DNA of 64,000 bases from Rhodobacteraceae bacterium HTCC2083 (GTDB taxonomy: Bacteria; Pseudomonadota; Alphaproteobacteria; Rhodobacterales; Rhodobacteraceae). Under the pieces are notes generated by a model. It saw only the letters and a program-made list of their open reading frames with translations, had not been told where the DNA came from and did not search any database. Positions 32,981-42,171 of the stretch are shown here, in pieces (within the stretch, counting starts at the first letter, position 1; the number at the start of each line of letters is the position of its first letter). The DNA is taken from the NCBI GenBank assembly GCA_000156115.1, contig DS995276.1, positions 1,718,336-1,782,335 of the forward strand, read 5' to 3'. The position numbers and the translations under genes were made by a program.

Positions 32981-35482
32981 ATGAAAACTCAGGTCAAAGC
33001 TCTTGTTGTTGGCGGCGGTGCTGTCGGAACCTCCATCGCCTATCACCTTGCAAAAGCGGGGTGGGATGACGTCATGTTGCTGGAACGTGATGAGCTGACC
33101 TCTGGCTCTACATGGCATGCGGCGGGTTTGCTGCCCTTGTTCAACATGAGCTTTGCGACCACTCATATCCATCAATATTCCGTTGATTTCTACAAAGAAC
33201 TCGAGTCGGAAACAGGGTTGAACGCGGGTTTCGCTGTTGTTGGCAACCTGCGCATGGCGCAAACTAAAGAACGCATGGACGAGTATATGGTCTATGCCTC
33301 CACGGCGGAAACCTGTGGTGTGCCTTATGAATTCCTCACACCTGACGAGATCAAAGCACGCTGGCCGCTGATCAACACAGAGACTCTTGAAGGCGCTTTG
33401 TATCACGCGACGGATGGTTACATTAATCCTGCTGATGTGACCATGGCGATGGCCAAAGGTGCGCGTCAACGCGGTGTTGAGATCGTGCGCCGTTTGCAGG
33501 CGGATAGCTTTGAATGGACGGGCACGCATTGGGAGGTGACATGTTCCAAGATGATCGAAAAAGGCGGTAATCTGATCGCTTCGGATGAGCAGGTGGTGAT
33601 CACCGCAGAGCATGTCGTGACCGCATCCGGCAATCACGCGCAGCGCACGGCGAAGATGCTCGGCATCAAGATCCCAGCGATCCCTGTGGAGCACCAGTTT
33701 ATTGTCACTGACGTTGATCCTACGCTGCAAGAATGGCGCAAGGACGGCAACCCAGAGCATCCCGTTATTCGCGACGCGGACGCGCAAAGCTACGTGCGTG
33801 AAGAACGCGGTGGTTGGATTCTTGGCGTCTACGAGAAGAACGCACCGGCAGTGTTTGAACACGGTGTGCCAGATAGCTTTCGCGCTGATCTGTTCCCCCT
33901 CGATCTTGAGCGGATTGAAGATCAGTATATGGCGATGATCCACCGTGTGCCGTCTTGTGAAGAAAGTGGTCTTAAGGACGATTTCAACGGTCCGATTTGC
34001 TACACGCCTGATGGCAATCCATTGGTTGGACCAGCGCCGGGCTTACGCAATATGTGGCTGGCTGAGGGCTTTTCCTTTGGGATCACGGCGGCGGGTGGCA
34101 CAGGCTATTACCTCGCGCAGATGATGGTCGAGGGGGAGGCAGAGATCGACATGGCCTCGCTCGATCCCAAGCGCTACGGCGATTGGATGACCACAGAGTT
34201 CGCAGCGCGCAAGAACGAAGAATGCTACGATCACGTCTATGTATTGCACCACCCTGACGAAGAGCGCCCTGCGTGTCGTCCGCTTCGCACAGCGCCTTCA
34301 TATGATCGCCAAAAAGAACGCGGCGCGCAGTTCGGGTTTGTGAATGGGTGGGAGCGTCCAAACTACTATGGACCTTTGGATGCGCCTGATAATTTTGACC
34401 ATGATGGGCGTTCTTTCCGTCGTGGCGCGTGGTGGGATCATGCAGTTGAGGAAGCGAAAGCGATCCGTGAAGGCGTTGGTCTAATTGATGCAACCGCGTT
34501 CACCAAACACGTGGTTAAAGGACCGGGTGCGACGGCGTTTCTTGATTGGTTCACATGTAATAAGCTGCCAAAGATTGGTCGCATTAACCTGACCTATGCG
34601 CTGACTGCAGCGGGAACGACGCGCACGGAATATACGATCGTGCGCAATGGTGAAGACAACTATTACCTTGTCTCTGCGGGTGCGTGGACCGCGTATGATG
34701 CTGATTTCTTGCGTAAATCTGCTGAAGATAAGGCGGGCGAATTTGGCTATATTGAGATCCAAGATGTGACCACGCAATGGGGCGTCTTCGCGATTGCAGG
34801 GCCCAAGTCGCGTGATGTGCTGAATGCTGTGATCAAGGACGCTGACCCTGCGACTGCGCTTAGCAACAAGCGCTTCCCATGGCTATCTGCGCGTCAGATC
34901 GAGCTTGGCATGTGTCCGGTGAATGCGATCCGCGTTGCTTATACAGGCGAGCTGGGCTGGGAGTTGCATCATCCGATGGAAATGCAGAACTACCTGTTCG
35001 ATTTGCTTGAAAAAGCGGGTGAACCACATGGGATGAAGTTGGTTGGTGCGCGTGCGCAAAACTGGTTGCGTCAGGAGAAATCCTACCGCGCGTTTGGCAA
35101 TGAGCTTGGCCGAGATGCGACGCCTGCGGAGGCAGATTTGCCGCGCTTTATTGATTTGAGCAAAGAGTTCAACGGCAAAGTAGAAATGGAAGCGCTTGGT
35201 GTGCGGTCCAAATGTGTGACGCTGTTGATTGATGGGCCGAACGATGCGGATCCATGGGGCCGAGAGGCGCTGTATGATGGGGACACGAAGGTCGGACGTT
35301 TGACCTCTGGCGGGTATTCTGTGGCGTTCAACAAGTCTATCGGCATGGGCTATGTGTCACCTGAACTGGCTGTGGTTGGTCAAAAGTTGAAGGTCAAAAT
35401 GCTGAACCAGCTTTGGAATGCAGAGATCGTTGAGGACAGCCCATATGATCCGAAAAACACAACGATCCGTGTGGATGGGTAA
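32981..35482 (+). CDS. FAD-dependent dehydrogenase with GcvT domain (dimethylglycine/sarcosine dehydrogenase-like)
   Basis: An 833-residue two-part enzyme. Residues 1-400 are a D-amino-acid-oxidase-type FAD domain: ALVVGGGAVGTSIAYHLAK, STWHAAGLLP and later WLAEGFSFGITAAGG. After an FAO_M-like linker, residues 480-833 are a GcvT-type tetrahydrofolate domain (GLIDATAFTKHVVKGPGA, YTGELGWELHHP, LTSGGYS). Such enzymes oxidatively demethylate dimethylglycine, sarcosine or related methylated amines and pass the C1 unit to folate. The exact substrate cannot be read. Start at ATG 32981, where the FAD domain begins. Confidence 0.88.
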   Translation: MKTQVKALVVGGGAVGTSIAYHLAKAGWDDVMLLERDELTSGSTWHAAGLLPLFNMSFATTHIHQYSVDFYKELESETGLNAGFAVVGNLRMAQTKERMDEYMVYASTAETCGVPYEFLTPDEIKARWPLINTETLEGALYHATDGYINPADVTMAMAKGARQRGVEIVRRLQADSFEWTGTHWEVTCSKMIEKGGNLIASDEQVVITAEHVVTASGNHAQRTAKMLGIKIPAIPVEHQFIVTDVDPTLQEWRKDGNPEHPVIRDADAQSYVREERGGWILGVYEKNAPAVFEHGVPDSFRADLFPLDLERIEDQYMAMIHRVPSCEESGLKDDFNGPICYTPDGNPLVGPAPGLRNMWLAEGFSFGITAAGGTGYYLAQMMVEGEAEIDMASLDPKRYGDWMTTEFAARKNEECYDHVYVLHHPDEERPACRPLRTAPSYDRQKERGAQFGFVNGWERPNYYGPLDAPDNFDHDGRSFRRGAWWDHAVEEAKAIREGVGLIDATAFTKHVVKGPGATAFLDWFTCNKLPKIGRINLTYALTAAGTTRTEYTIVRNGEDNYYLVSAGAWTAYDADFLRKSAEDKAGEFGYIEIQDVTTQWGVFAIAGPKSRDVLNAVIKDADPATALSNKRFPWLSARQIELGMCPVNAIRVAYTGELGWELHHPMEMQNYLFDLLEKAGEPHGMKLVGARAQNWLRQEKSYRAFGNELGRDATPAEADLPRFIDLSKEFNGKVEMEALGVRSKCVTLLIDGPNDADPWGREALYDGDTKVGRLTSGGYSVAFNKSIGMGYVSPELAVVGQKLKVKMLNQLWNAEIVEDSPYDPKNTTIRVDG

Positions 35483-35509
35483 GTATCTTCACGAAAGATT
35501 GTGAGCTTG

Positions 35510-35535
35510 AAAGGGTGGCTTAGGTCGCCCTTTTT
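35510..35535 (+). terminator. Terminator after the GcvT-type dehydrogenase
   Basis: AAAGGGTGGC pairs with GTCGCCCTTT (two wobble pairs) across four bases, ending in five T. Confidence 0.8.
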
Positions 35536-35635
35536 CATACGACAGTTTAGCAATTGCCACCGCGCTGTGTAGACGTAAACATACCATAACGTATGGCGGC
35601 GAAATGTCCCTAAGAAAGCTTTAAAGGCTCAACGC

Positions 35636-35654
35636 GAAAATTCTTGGAATTTTC
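35636..35654. repeat. 8-3-8 palindrome GAAAATTC-TTG-GAATTTTC
   Basis: A perfect inverted repeat upstream of the four-helix membrane protein. The same half-sites in reverse order occur at 51750-51768 and 62502-62519. It may be an operator for the gene at 35718 or a family repeat. Confidence 0.4.
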
Positions 35655-35717
35655 ATTCTGCTGCACTTTGCCGATTATTCAGTTCTATTACTGGGGCGCG
35701 AAAGCCACCTTGCTGTG

Positions 35718-36215
35718 ATGGAGACGCTTCGCCAATTTTACAGGCTTGGTTTTGTTGAATATCCGCTATTCGCATTGTTTGCTGCACAGATAATTTTGGG
35801 TGTCGCTTTGATCCTTAAACGCGGCAAGCCAAAGGGGTCTTGGGCTTGGGTGCAGGTGATTTTAAGCGGTTACATCGCCTTGTTCCTGCTTCAGCATCTT
35901 GGTGCGATTGTCATGGCGCGTATCAACTATGACTTTGAAACAACGACCTATTTCGCGGCAGGTGTGGTCAGTGGTTTACCTTATGGCTTGTGCTATTTCC
36001 CGTACTATCTACTTGGAATTGTTGTAGCTTTTACCCATATCACCGCAGCCGCACGGTTTGCAATTTGGCCCGCCCCTGCGCGCGTTTTGCACGAAGCACT
36101 GCCCCTCATTGGTGTGGTCTTTGGTCTGTCGGTCGTAACTGCGCTCTCATATGGTGTCGCGGATGAGTTGCCGAAACCCTACCAAGAGTATCTTGCTAAA
36201 TCGTTCGGCGATTAA
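35718..36215 (+). CDS. Four-helix membrane protein, unknown function
   Basis: 165 residues with four predicted membrane segments: about residues 10-32 (YPLFALFAAQIILGVALIL), 45-65 (VQVILSGYIALFLLQHLGAI), 85-110 (GLPYGLCYFPYYLLGIVVAF) and 128-148 (LIGVVFGLSVVTALSYGV). Histidines in helices 2 and 3 (LLQHLG, VAFTHI) recall the haem b-binding cytochrome subunits of succinate dehydrogenase-type complexes. That is only a suggestion. Start at ATG 35718. The 3' end overlaps the convergent GH25 gene by 4 bases. Confidence 0.65.
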   Translation: METLRQFYRLGFVEYPLFALFAAQIILGVALILKRGKPKGSWAWVQVILSGYIALFLLQHLGAIVMARINYDFETTTYFAAGVVSGLPYGLCYFPYYLLGIVVAFTHITAAARFAIWPAPARVLHEALPLIGVVFGLSVVTALSYGVADELPKPYQEYLAKSFGD

Positions 36216-36976
36216 TGCACGGCGCGGGTTTTACGCCATTGTTTCCATTGCGCTTCCGAGCCATTGAAGCAATTGAGGTCGACCTCTTTCTCGATCCCGT
36301 CAAGAACTCCAGTCGCGGTGTATTGCCAGAACAGCCAGCTTTTAACGCGGTAACGCTTTGCCACGTGTTGCGCCGTCGAGCGAAGCCAGAAGTCTCGTTT
36401 CAAGCGTGCCACACCGTTGCGTTCCCAGAAATCAGGGGTTGTGTAGACGACGACGCTGGTTTGGTAATGGCGCTCAACAATTTTGATAAACCGATTGGCC
36501 ACGCGACGGACTTCGGCCGCAGGCGGGCGCAACGTGCAGGTCGGTGAAAACGGGTTCCATTCCAGATCCAGCACAGGTGGCATGCCACCACGCAGGCGCG
36601 GGACGTTTTTGATGAAATTCTTGGCCTGCGTGTCAGGGTCGGTGCAGAAGTAGTAGAAATGATAGGCCCCGACAGGCAGGCGCGCACGTTTGGCCGCGCG
36701 CCAGTTCTGTTTGAATTCGGGATCAAGTAAATCACCGCCCTCGGTGGCCTTGAGCCATGCGAATTTGATGCCTTGGCGACGTATCTGTTTCCAATTCATC
36801 TGGCCCTGAAAGCGCGCAGCATCGATACCGTGGACGGGAAACGTTGACGGACCGCTGCGACCGAAATTAATCGGATCACGATCTTTGAATTTGGAGCGTG
36901 CGAGCAATAAGGATGGCGCGGAGAGCAATGTCAAACTCGCCAAACCTGCGAGCGTGGCGCGGCGGGTCAAAGTCAT
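36212..36976 (-). CDS. GH25-family muramidase, Tat-type export signal
   Basis: A 254-residue lysozyme-like enzyme that would cut the glycan strands of peptidoglycan. The N-terminus is a twin-arginine-type signal (TLTRRATLAGLASLTLLSAP). The GH25 barrel shows HGIDAARFQGQMNW, AWLKATEGGDLLDPEF, the catalytic pair in PVLDLEWN, and FWQYTATGVLDGIEKEVDLN at the end. It follows the DUF938 gene by 4 bases and is probably cotranscribed. A host cell-wall remodelling role is more likely than a phage origin, because no phage genes surround it. Confidence 0.9.
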   Translation of the reverse strand: MTLTRRATLAGLASLTLLSAPSLLLARSKFKDRDPINFGRSGPSTFPVHGIDAARFQGQMNWKQIRRQGIKFAWLKATEGGDLLDPEFKQNWRAAKRARLPVGAYHFYYFCTDPDTQAKNFIKNVPRLRGGMPPVLDLEWNPFSPTCTLRPPAAEVRRVANRFIKIVERHYQTSVVVYTTPDFWERNGVARLKRDFWLRSTAQHVAKRYRVKSWLFWQYTATGVLDGIEKEVDLNCFNGSEAQWKQWRKTRAVH

Positions 36977-36980
36977 GAGG

Positions 36981-37634
36981 CTACTCCGGTTTACTAAATA
37001 CGAGGCTCAAATTATTTGCGGGCATTTCAAGAATTTGCGCGGCGTTAAGTCCGGCTGTTTGTGCCCATTCGATCACATCGAAATCATCTTTATAGCCAAT
37101 CTCAGCGTCTGTGTTGACCAGGTTTTCATGAAAACGCTCATCACCCTCAGACGTCAACTCACCCCCGCGCATGAACGGCCCATAGAGCAAGAATACGCCG
37201 CTCGGCGCGAGCGCTTTGGCGACTTCGTTTATCACGATGCGTGCTTCGGCTTCGCTGATGAGGTGCAGCAAATTGACGAGAACGATCATATCAAGGGGGC
37301 CAGTGGACGTGCTCCACCCCGCTTGGGTTGCGTCCAAGCGCACGGGGAGTGTCAGGTTATCCAACTGTGCTTCGCTCACGTAGATCCCGATGGATGCAAG
37401 GCGCGCGTTGTCGATGTCCGTGGGCACCCAAGTGAGGGCAGGACAGGTTTTGGCGAAAGCCACGCAGTGTTGGCCTGTGCCGCTGGCCAGCTCGACCGCG
37501 CGGCCTTGTTTGGGGGCGATATCGCGTAGGACTTGGCTGATCAAACCCATGTTGTTGCTCGCAGAAGGCGCGACCAAGAGGCCATCCTGCATTTGCTCTG
37601 CGATGTTGGCGGTCGGGGGGAGGTGTCGGGTCAT
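36981..37634 (-). CDS. DUF938 family SAM-dependent methyltransferase
   Basis: A 217-residue class I methyltransferase fold of the DUF938 family. Typical segments are RHLPPTANIAEQ at the start, the SAM loop VELASGTGQHCVAFA and WVPTDID. MIVLVNLLHLISEAEA follows, with LYGPFMRGGELTSEGD in the middle and MPANNLSLVFSK at the end. Substrate unknown. I chose ATG 37634, where the family begins, over a start at 37691. Four bases separate it from the GH25 gene. Confidence 0.83.
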   Translation of the reverse strand: MTRHLPPTANIAEQMQDGLLVAPSASNNMGLISQVLRDIAPKQGRAVELASGTGQHCVAFAKTCPALTWVPTDIDNARLASIGIYVSEAQLDNLTLPVRLDATQAGWSTSTGPLDMIVLVNLLHLISEAEARIVINEVAKALAPSGVFLLYGPFMRGGELTSEGDERFHENLVNTDAEIGYKDDFDVIEWAQTAGLNAAQILEMPANNLSLVFSKPE

Positions 37635-37703
37635 GCGCACACTTTCAAACGGCTCCGTCTTGACGCGAGAGTGGCATGCGTGCGTGCTCATGAAAAGGGG
37701 AGA

Positions 37704-38183
37704 TCAGGATTGACTGACAGGCGTGCGCAGGGTTGTGAAGGCGCGGCCCAGAAATTGGCCGGAGGCGAGACAATTGATCGCGACGAAGCCTGTGAGGAAC
37801 ACGGCTGTTTGGGTAAGGGCGGGCATCGTGGCGCTGAGAAACCCGTTCACAAACCCTGCGGCAAACACGATCATCATCGCGGTCATGGTGGTCCATTCGC
37901 CTTTGACTTGTGCAAACTGCGCGTTGCGCGCCACGATCCAGCCGTGTTGGAGCTGCATGCCAATCGCGATTCCTGAGGAGTATGTCACGGCAGCGAAAGC
38001 CCAGAGCCATATTGGCGGCGCAAGCGAGTTGATATTGCGCAAGGTCAGGAGGCCCAACAGTGGCAGCAAATAGATCAACAGGATTGGCACGCTGTGATCT
38101 TTGCTGGCGCGCAGGCCAACAATGAAGAGCACAATGAACAGTGGTAGGACCTATATCGGGATGTTTGAGATGAAAGTGGACAT
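37704..38183 (-). pseudogene. Membrane protein gene interrupted by an early TAG
   Basis: From ATG 38183 the frame reads MSTFISNIPI and then meets TAG at 38153-38151. It continues as VLPLFIVLFIVGLRASKDHS and gives four or five membrane segments to the stop at 37704. Examples are PILLIYLLPLLGLLTL, PIWLWAFAAVTYSSG, TAMMIVFAAGFVNGF and VFLTGFVAINCLASG. The TAG almost certainly replaces a Trp codon (NIPIWVLPLF). The complete protein would have 159 residues and resembles a family of uncharacterised membrane proteins. Internal restart at a later codon is possible but would lose part of the first helix. Confidence 0.7.
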
Positions 38184-38446
38184 TAGTGCGGCCCCCTCTG
38201 GATGTGCCAGCCGATCTAAACCACGCGTCTTGTTGCTTGCGAGGATGAATACGCGAATTGCATGCTTGCTGCGTGGTCTCCCCCGTACGCATTTCGAGAG
38301 ACGCAAAGCGCGGGTGGTGCGCTTGGATTGATCACGGTGTTCTCACGAAGCCGCGAGCACACTGAACCATTCTGCGAGAGCGCGCGTATCTCCTTTTACA
38401 ACCCGATCTTGAGGTTGGCCAACTGTTCTTTAAAGGAGATCTTACT
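38184..38446. other. Divergent intergenic region
   Basis: Lies between the interrupted membrane gene and the fasciclin gene. No coding frame is convincing. An imperfect inverted repeat GTGTTCTC / GAGCACAC is at 38338-38363. The fasciclin ribosome-binding site is strong (AAAGGAGAT). Confidence 0.4.
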
Positions 38447-38965
38447 ATGACACTGAAACTGAAAACGACACTCGCAGCAATCGCCCTTAGCATGACAACA
38501 GGTGCAACAGCTCAGGCTGCGAATATTGTCGAAACCGCTGTCGGCGATGAGCGCTTTTCCACGCTGGTCGCGGCGGTGCAGGCGGCAGGTCTTGCAGAAA
38601 CACTGTCCGGCCCTGGGCCTTTCACAGTGTATGCGCCTGTGAACGACGCGTTCGCCGCACTTCCTGAGGGCACAGTCGAGACGCTTTTACAGCCGGAGAA
38701 CAAAGGGCAGTTGACGGATATTCTGTTGTACCATGTAGATGATCGCAAGTTGGCAGCGTCAGATTTCCCGAGTGGCTCAAACTATTTCAAGCCAGTTTTG
38801 GCGAGCGAACGTCTTTGCATCAGCGCCAGCAGTGGCGGTGTGAAAATTTCAGATGGCACAGGCGAGATGGCAAATGTGATCATCGCGGACATTATGACCG
38901 ACAATGGCGTTATTCATGTGATCGACAAAGTGTTATTGCCCGGTACGCGACCAGCGTGTCACTAG
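38447..38965 (+). CDS. Fasciclin (FAS1) domain secreted protein
   Basis: 172 residues: a signal peptide (TLKLKTTLAAIALSMTTGATAQA) and one FAS1 domain. It has FSTLVAAVQAAGLAETL and the H1 box GPFTVYAPVNDAFAAL. ILLYHVDDRKL follows, then the H2 box DNGVIHVIDKVLLPG. FAS1 proteins act in adhesion or matrix contact outside the cell. A bidirectional-looking terminator follows. It appears monocistronic. Confidence 0.93.
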   Translation: MTLKLKTTLAAIALSMTTGATAQAANIVETAVGDERFSTLVAAVQAAGLAETLSGPGPFTVYAPVNDAFAALPEGTVETLLQPENKGQLTDILLYHVDDRKLAASDFPSGSNYFKPVLASERLCISASSGGVKISDGTGEMANVIIADIMTDNGVIHVIDKVLLPGTRPACH

Positions 38966-38995
38966 TTGTATTGGCGCAATAACGCGCCAAACAAA

Positions 38996-39027
38996 AAAGG
39001 CCTCGCCGGATTTCGAGCGAGGCCTTT
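38996..39027. terminator. Bidirectional terminator between the fasciclin and BMP genes
   Basis: AAAGGCCTCGC pairs perfectly with GCGAGGCCTTT across 10 bases. An A-run on one side and T-rich bases on the other let it serve both the plus-strand fasciclin gene and the minus-strand transporter operon. Confidence 0.85.
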
Positions 39028-39050
39028 CGCGTTTTCATCCAAGCAAAAGC

Positions 39051-40124
39051 TTAGTTCGGAATGTCGCCTGTGATGCCTTCAACGTAAAAGGACATGCCAG
39101 CCAATGTGCCGTCATCTGCTGTTTCACCTTCAGCCAACCATGCAGAGCCGTCCTGCTTATTGATCGGGCCAGTAAAGGCGTGGTAGCTGCCATCTTTCAG
39201 ATCTTCGATCATCTGCAGCGCTTCTGCGCGCACGTCAGTAGGGATTTTGTCGGACATATCAGCGAATGCAACCATGCCTTCCTTGATACCGTGCCATGTG
39301 TTCTGGCTTCCCCATGTACCATCCATCACAGCTTGCGTGCGCTCGATGTAGTAGGGTGCCCAGTCGTCAATGATCGATGTCAGCTGGGCATTTGGACCCG
39401 CTGCAATCATGTCGGAAGCCTGACCAAACGCGAGAATACCTGCTTCTTCCGCCTTGAGCATCGGAGCTGTTGTATCCGTGTGCTGCATCAGAATGTCAGC
39501 GCCTTGGTTGATCAGCGCTTCGGCAGCGTCTGCTTCCTTAGCGGCATCTTCCCATGTGTAGACCCAAACAACGGAGAACTCGACATCTGGGTTCACGCGC
39601 TTGGCGTGAAGATAGGCAGAGTTGATGCCACGAATAACTTCTGGAATTGGGAAGGAAGCAATGTAGCCGACCTTGTTGGTTTTGGTCATCTTACCAGCGA
39701 TATGCCCGATAACAGCGCGACCCTCATAGAAACGCGCGGAATAGGAGGAGACGTTTTCAGACTGCCTGTAGCCTGTTGCGTGCTCGAACTTCACATCTGG
39801 GAATTTTTTGGCAACGTTGATTGTTGGATCCATGTAGCCGAAGGAGGTTGTGAAAATCAGATCCGCACCGGAGAGCGCCATTTGCGTCATCACACGCTCT
39901 GAATCTGCACCTTCTGGCACTTTTTCTTGAAAGACGGTTTCGACCTTGTCGCCGAAAGCCTCTTCAACCGCGAGGCGGCCGTTGTTGTGCTCGGTTGTCC
40001 AGCCGCCGTCACCGACGGGGCCAACAAAGACGAAACCAACTTTGGTTTTGTCTTCTGCCATTGCCGTTCCGCTAAATGCCAGTGCAACAGCTGCTGCGCT
40101 CGCGAGAAGTGTTCTGCGTTTCAT
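39051..40124 (-). CDS. BMP-family substrate-binding lipoprotein-like component of a nucleoside/purine ABC importer
   Basis: A 357-residue periplasmic binding protein with signal MKRRTLLASAAAVALAFSGTAMA (no lipobox Cys). It has the BMP/Med fold: VGFVFVGPVGDGGWTTEHNN, ATGYRQSENVSSYSARFYEG and INQGADILMQHTDT. Characterised BMP-type importers carry nucleosides or purines. It is the last gene of the xdhABC-transporter operon, which points to purines as ligand. Start chosen at ATG 40124 with GGGGGA 8 bases upstream. Confidence 0.92.
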   Translation of the reverse strand: MKRRTLLASAAAVALAFSGTAMAEDKTKVGFVFVGPVGDGGWTTEHNNGRLAVEEAFGDKVETVFQEKVPEGADSERVMTQMALSGADLIFTTSFGYMDPTINVAKKFPDVKFEHATGYRQSENVSSYSARFYEGRAVIGHIAGKMTKTNKVGYIASFPIPEVIRGINSAYLHAKRVNPDVEFSVVWVYTWEDAAKEADAAEALINQGADILMQHTDTTAPMLKAEEAGILAFGQASDMIAAGPNAQLTSIIDDWAPYYIERTQAVMDGTWGSQNTWHGIKEGMVAFADMSDKIPTDVRAEALQMIEDLKDGSYHAFTGPINKQDGSAWLAEGETADDGTLAGMSFYVEGITGDIPN

Positions 40125-40162
40125 AGAATGCATCCCCCTGTGGATGTTTTGTTTTGCCGCTC

Positions 40163-41086
40163 CTAGCGAGAGGCGTGGAAAATTTTGCCCAAAGCGGCAG
40201 GAGCACCATGATTCCCGCGCGCAGAGATAATAACAAGCACCGTAATAGTTATCAGATAGGGCGACATCGACAAGACCTCGATAGGCACCTTGGCTCCGGC
40301 GGCTTGGAGATTCAGCTGCAAAACTGTGACGCCGCCGAAAAGATAGGCACCAATCAGGATACGCCAAGGCTTCCAGCTGGCAAAAACAACAATCGCCAGT
40401 GCGATCCAGCCCGCGCCTGCGGTCATCCCTTCGGTCCATTGCGGCACGCGCACGAGGGAAATGTATGCCCCGGCCAGACCCGCACAAGCGCCGCCAAAGA
40501 GGATCGCCAACATGCGGATGCGCACAACTTTGTAGCCCAAAGCGTGAGCCGCATCGTGGCTTTCACCAACCGCGCGCAAGATTAGGCCTGCGCGTGAGAA
40601 TTTGAGCACAGCCCAAACGGCGGCGACCAGAGCGACGGAAAAGTAGACCATAGGATCGTGCGAGAAGAACATTTTTCCGAAGATGGGGATGTCGGACAAA
40701 AGCGGCAGCTCCATTTTTTGTAGGGTTGGGGATTTGATCCCCTCATAAGGTTTGCCAATGAGCGAGCTGAGACCAAGACCCACAAGCGTTAATCCAAGCC
40801 CTGTCGCCACTTGGTTCGAGAGCAAATATTGCGTGAGAATGCCAAACGCGAGAGACAGCAAAGCACCGCATAGGGCAGAGAACATAAAGCCTAAAACAGG
40901 AGAGCCTGTATTGACGCCAATCGCAAAGCCACAGATCGCGCCCGTGATCATCATGCCCTCAACACCAAGGTTCAGAACACCTGATTTCTCGACGACTAGT
41001 TCACCGAGTGCGGCCAGCAAGATCGGGGTTGCGGACACCATCAAGGACGCAATCAGCAAAACGGGGTTGATTGAAGACAGATCCAT
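40163..41086 (-). CDS. ABC permease, nucleoside/purine type (second)
   Basis: A 307-residue inner-membrane permease of the branched-chain/BMP-associated type with about 8 membrane segments. The family stretch EKSGVLNLGVEGMMITGAICGF is followed by SGAxx-like loops and GAGWIALAIVVFASWKPWRI. It would form a heterodimer with the preceding permease. One base is shared with the upstream gene, and 38 bases separate it from the binding protein gene. Confidence 0.92.
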   Translation of the reverse strand: MDLSSINPVLLIASLMVSATPILLAALGELVVEKSGVLNLGVEGMMITGAICGFAIGVNTGSPVLGFMFSALCGALLSLAFGILTQYLLSNQVATGLGLTLVGLGLSSLIGKPYEGIKSPTLQKMELPLLSDIPIFGKMFFSHDPMVYFSVALVAAVWAVLKFSRAGLILRAVGESHDAAHALGYKVVRIRMLAILFGGACAGLAGAYISLVRVPQWTEGMTAGAGWIALAIVVFASWKPWRILIGAYLFGGVTVLQLNLQAAGAKVPIEVLSMSPYLITITVLVIISARGNHGAPAALGKIFHASR

Positions 41087-42171
41087 TACACGACCTCCCG
41101 TTTGCTAAATCGTATGCGAAAATTGATGAAAACATCGGTTGCGAGGAGGAAAAACAAAAGCATACCTTGGAACAATTGAATGGCCGCTGATGGGATGCCC
41201 AGCATCAGCGAGGCGAGTTCGCCGCCTATATAGGTCAGCGCCATCAAAAGCCCTGCGAAGAGGATTCCGATGGGGTGCAGACGACCCAAGAAAGCAACGA
41301 TGATGGCGGTGAAACCGTAGCCGGAGTTGAAATCAATGGTGATCTGGCCTGCTGGGCCCGCGACTTCGAACATGCCAGCCATTCCTGCCAAGGCACCCGC
41401 GATGCCAAGGCACAAGAAGACGATCCGCGACGGGCGCACACCCGCAAAGCGCGCCGCACGCGGCGCTTCCCCCGCTAGGCGAATTTGAAAGCCGAACATG
41501 TGGCGCGATAGCAAAGCGTAAGCAAAGATAACCGCGATAAAGGCGCTTAAGACACCCCAATGCATGCCCGTACTTTGGAAAATTTCAAGGTTCGCGGCGG
41601 CTGGGTATTGCTGCAAATTGCGACTGCCCGGGAAGCCCATGCCATCAGGGTTCTTCAACAAACCTGAGGACACAGAAGCCAGCAGGTTCTCTGCAACATA
41701 GACCAACATCAAGGACACAAGGATCTCATTGGTGCCAAAGCGGACCTTAAGGACCGCTGGGATCATCGCCCAGGCCCAACCCCCAAGCGCACCTGCGAGA
41801 ATCATCAACGGGAAGATCACAAAGCTCTCAGACGGATAGAACGCCAATCCCATACCTGCGCCACAAATCGCACCAATGATATATTGCCCTTCCGCACCAA
41901 TGTTCCAAATGCCCGCCTTGAAGCCAAGCGACAGCCCAATCGCGATCAAAATCAGAGGGCCTGCTTTCACCAACAGTTGCGGACGTGAATAGGCGGCGAA
42001 CTGTTCGCTAAACAAAGGATCCCAAAAGATCGTGCGGATCGCCTCAAAAGGATCGCTGCCAAGGGCCGCAAACATGATGCCACCGACAATCATCGTCATA
42101 ATGACGGCAAGGAAAGGGGTTGCAAAGGTCCAGAACTGGCTTGGCTGCGCGCGTTTCTCTAGGCGGATCAT
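41086..42171 (-). CDS. ABC permease, nucleoside/purine type (first)
   Basis: A 361-residue permease with about 8-9 membrane segments. It contains GFKAGIWNIGAEGQYIIGAI, LMLVYVAENLLASVSSG and GYGFTAIIVAFLGRLHPIG, which are typical of the larger permease of BMP-type importers. It overlaps the ATPase gene by 4 bases. Confidence 0.92.
   Translation of the reverse strand: MIRLEKRAQPSQFWTFATPFLAVIMTMIVGGIMFAALGSDPFEAIRTIFWDPLFSEQFAAYSRPQLLVKAGPLILIAIGLSLGFKAGIWNIGAEGQYIIGAICGAGMGLAFYPSESFVIFPLMILAGALGGWAWAMIPAVLKVRFGTNEILVSLMLVYVAENLLASVSSGLLKNPDGMGFPGSRNLQQYPAAANLEIFQSTGMHWGVLSAFIAVIFAYALLSRHMFGFQIRLAGEAPRAARFAGVRPSRIVFLCLGIAGALAGMAGMFEVAGPAGQITIDFNSGYGFTAIIVAFLGRLHPIGILFAGLLMALTYIGGELASLMLGIPSAAIQLFQGMLLFFLLATDVFINFRIRFSKREVV

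Noticed and set aside
32843..33943. A 366-codon minus-strand frame opposite the GcvT-type dehydrogenase
   Set aside because: It is a codon-bias shadow; the plus strand has a full FAD domain here.
36212..36976. GH25 lysozyme as a sign of a prophage
   Set aside because: The protein has an export signal, is paired with a DUF938 gene, and no phage structural or lysis genes are nearby.
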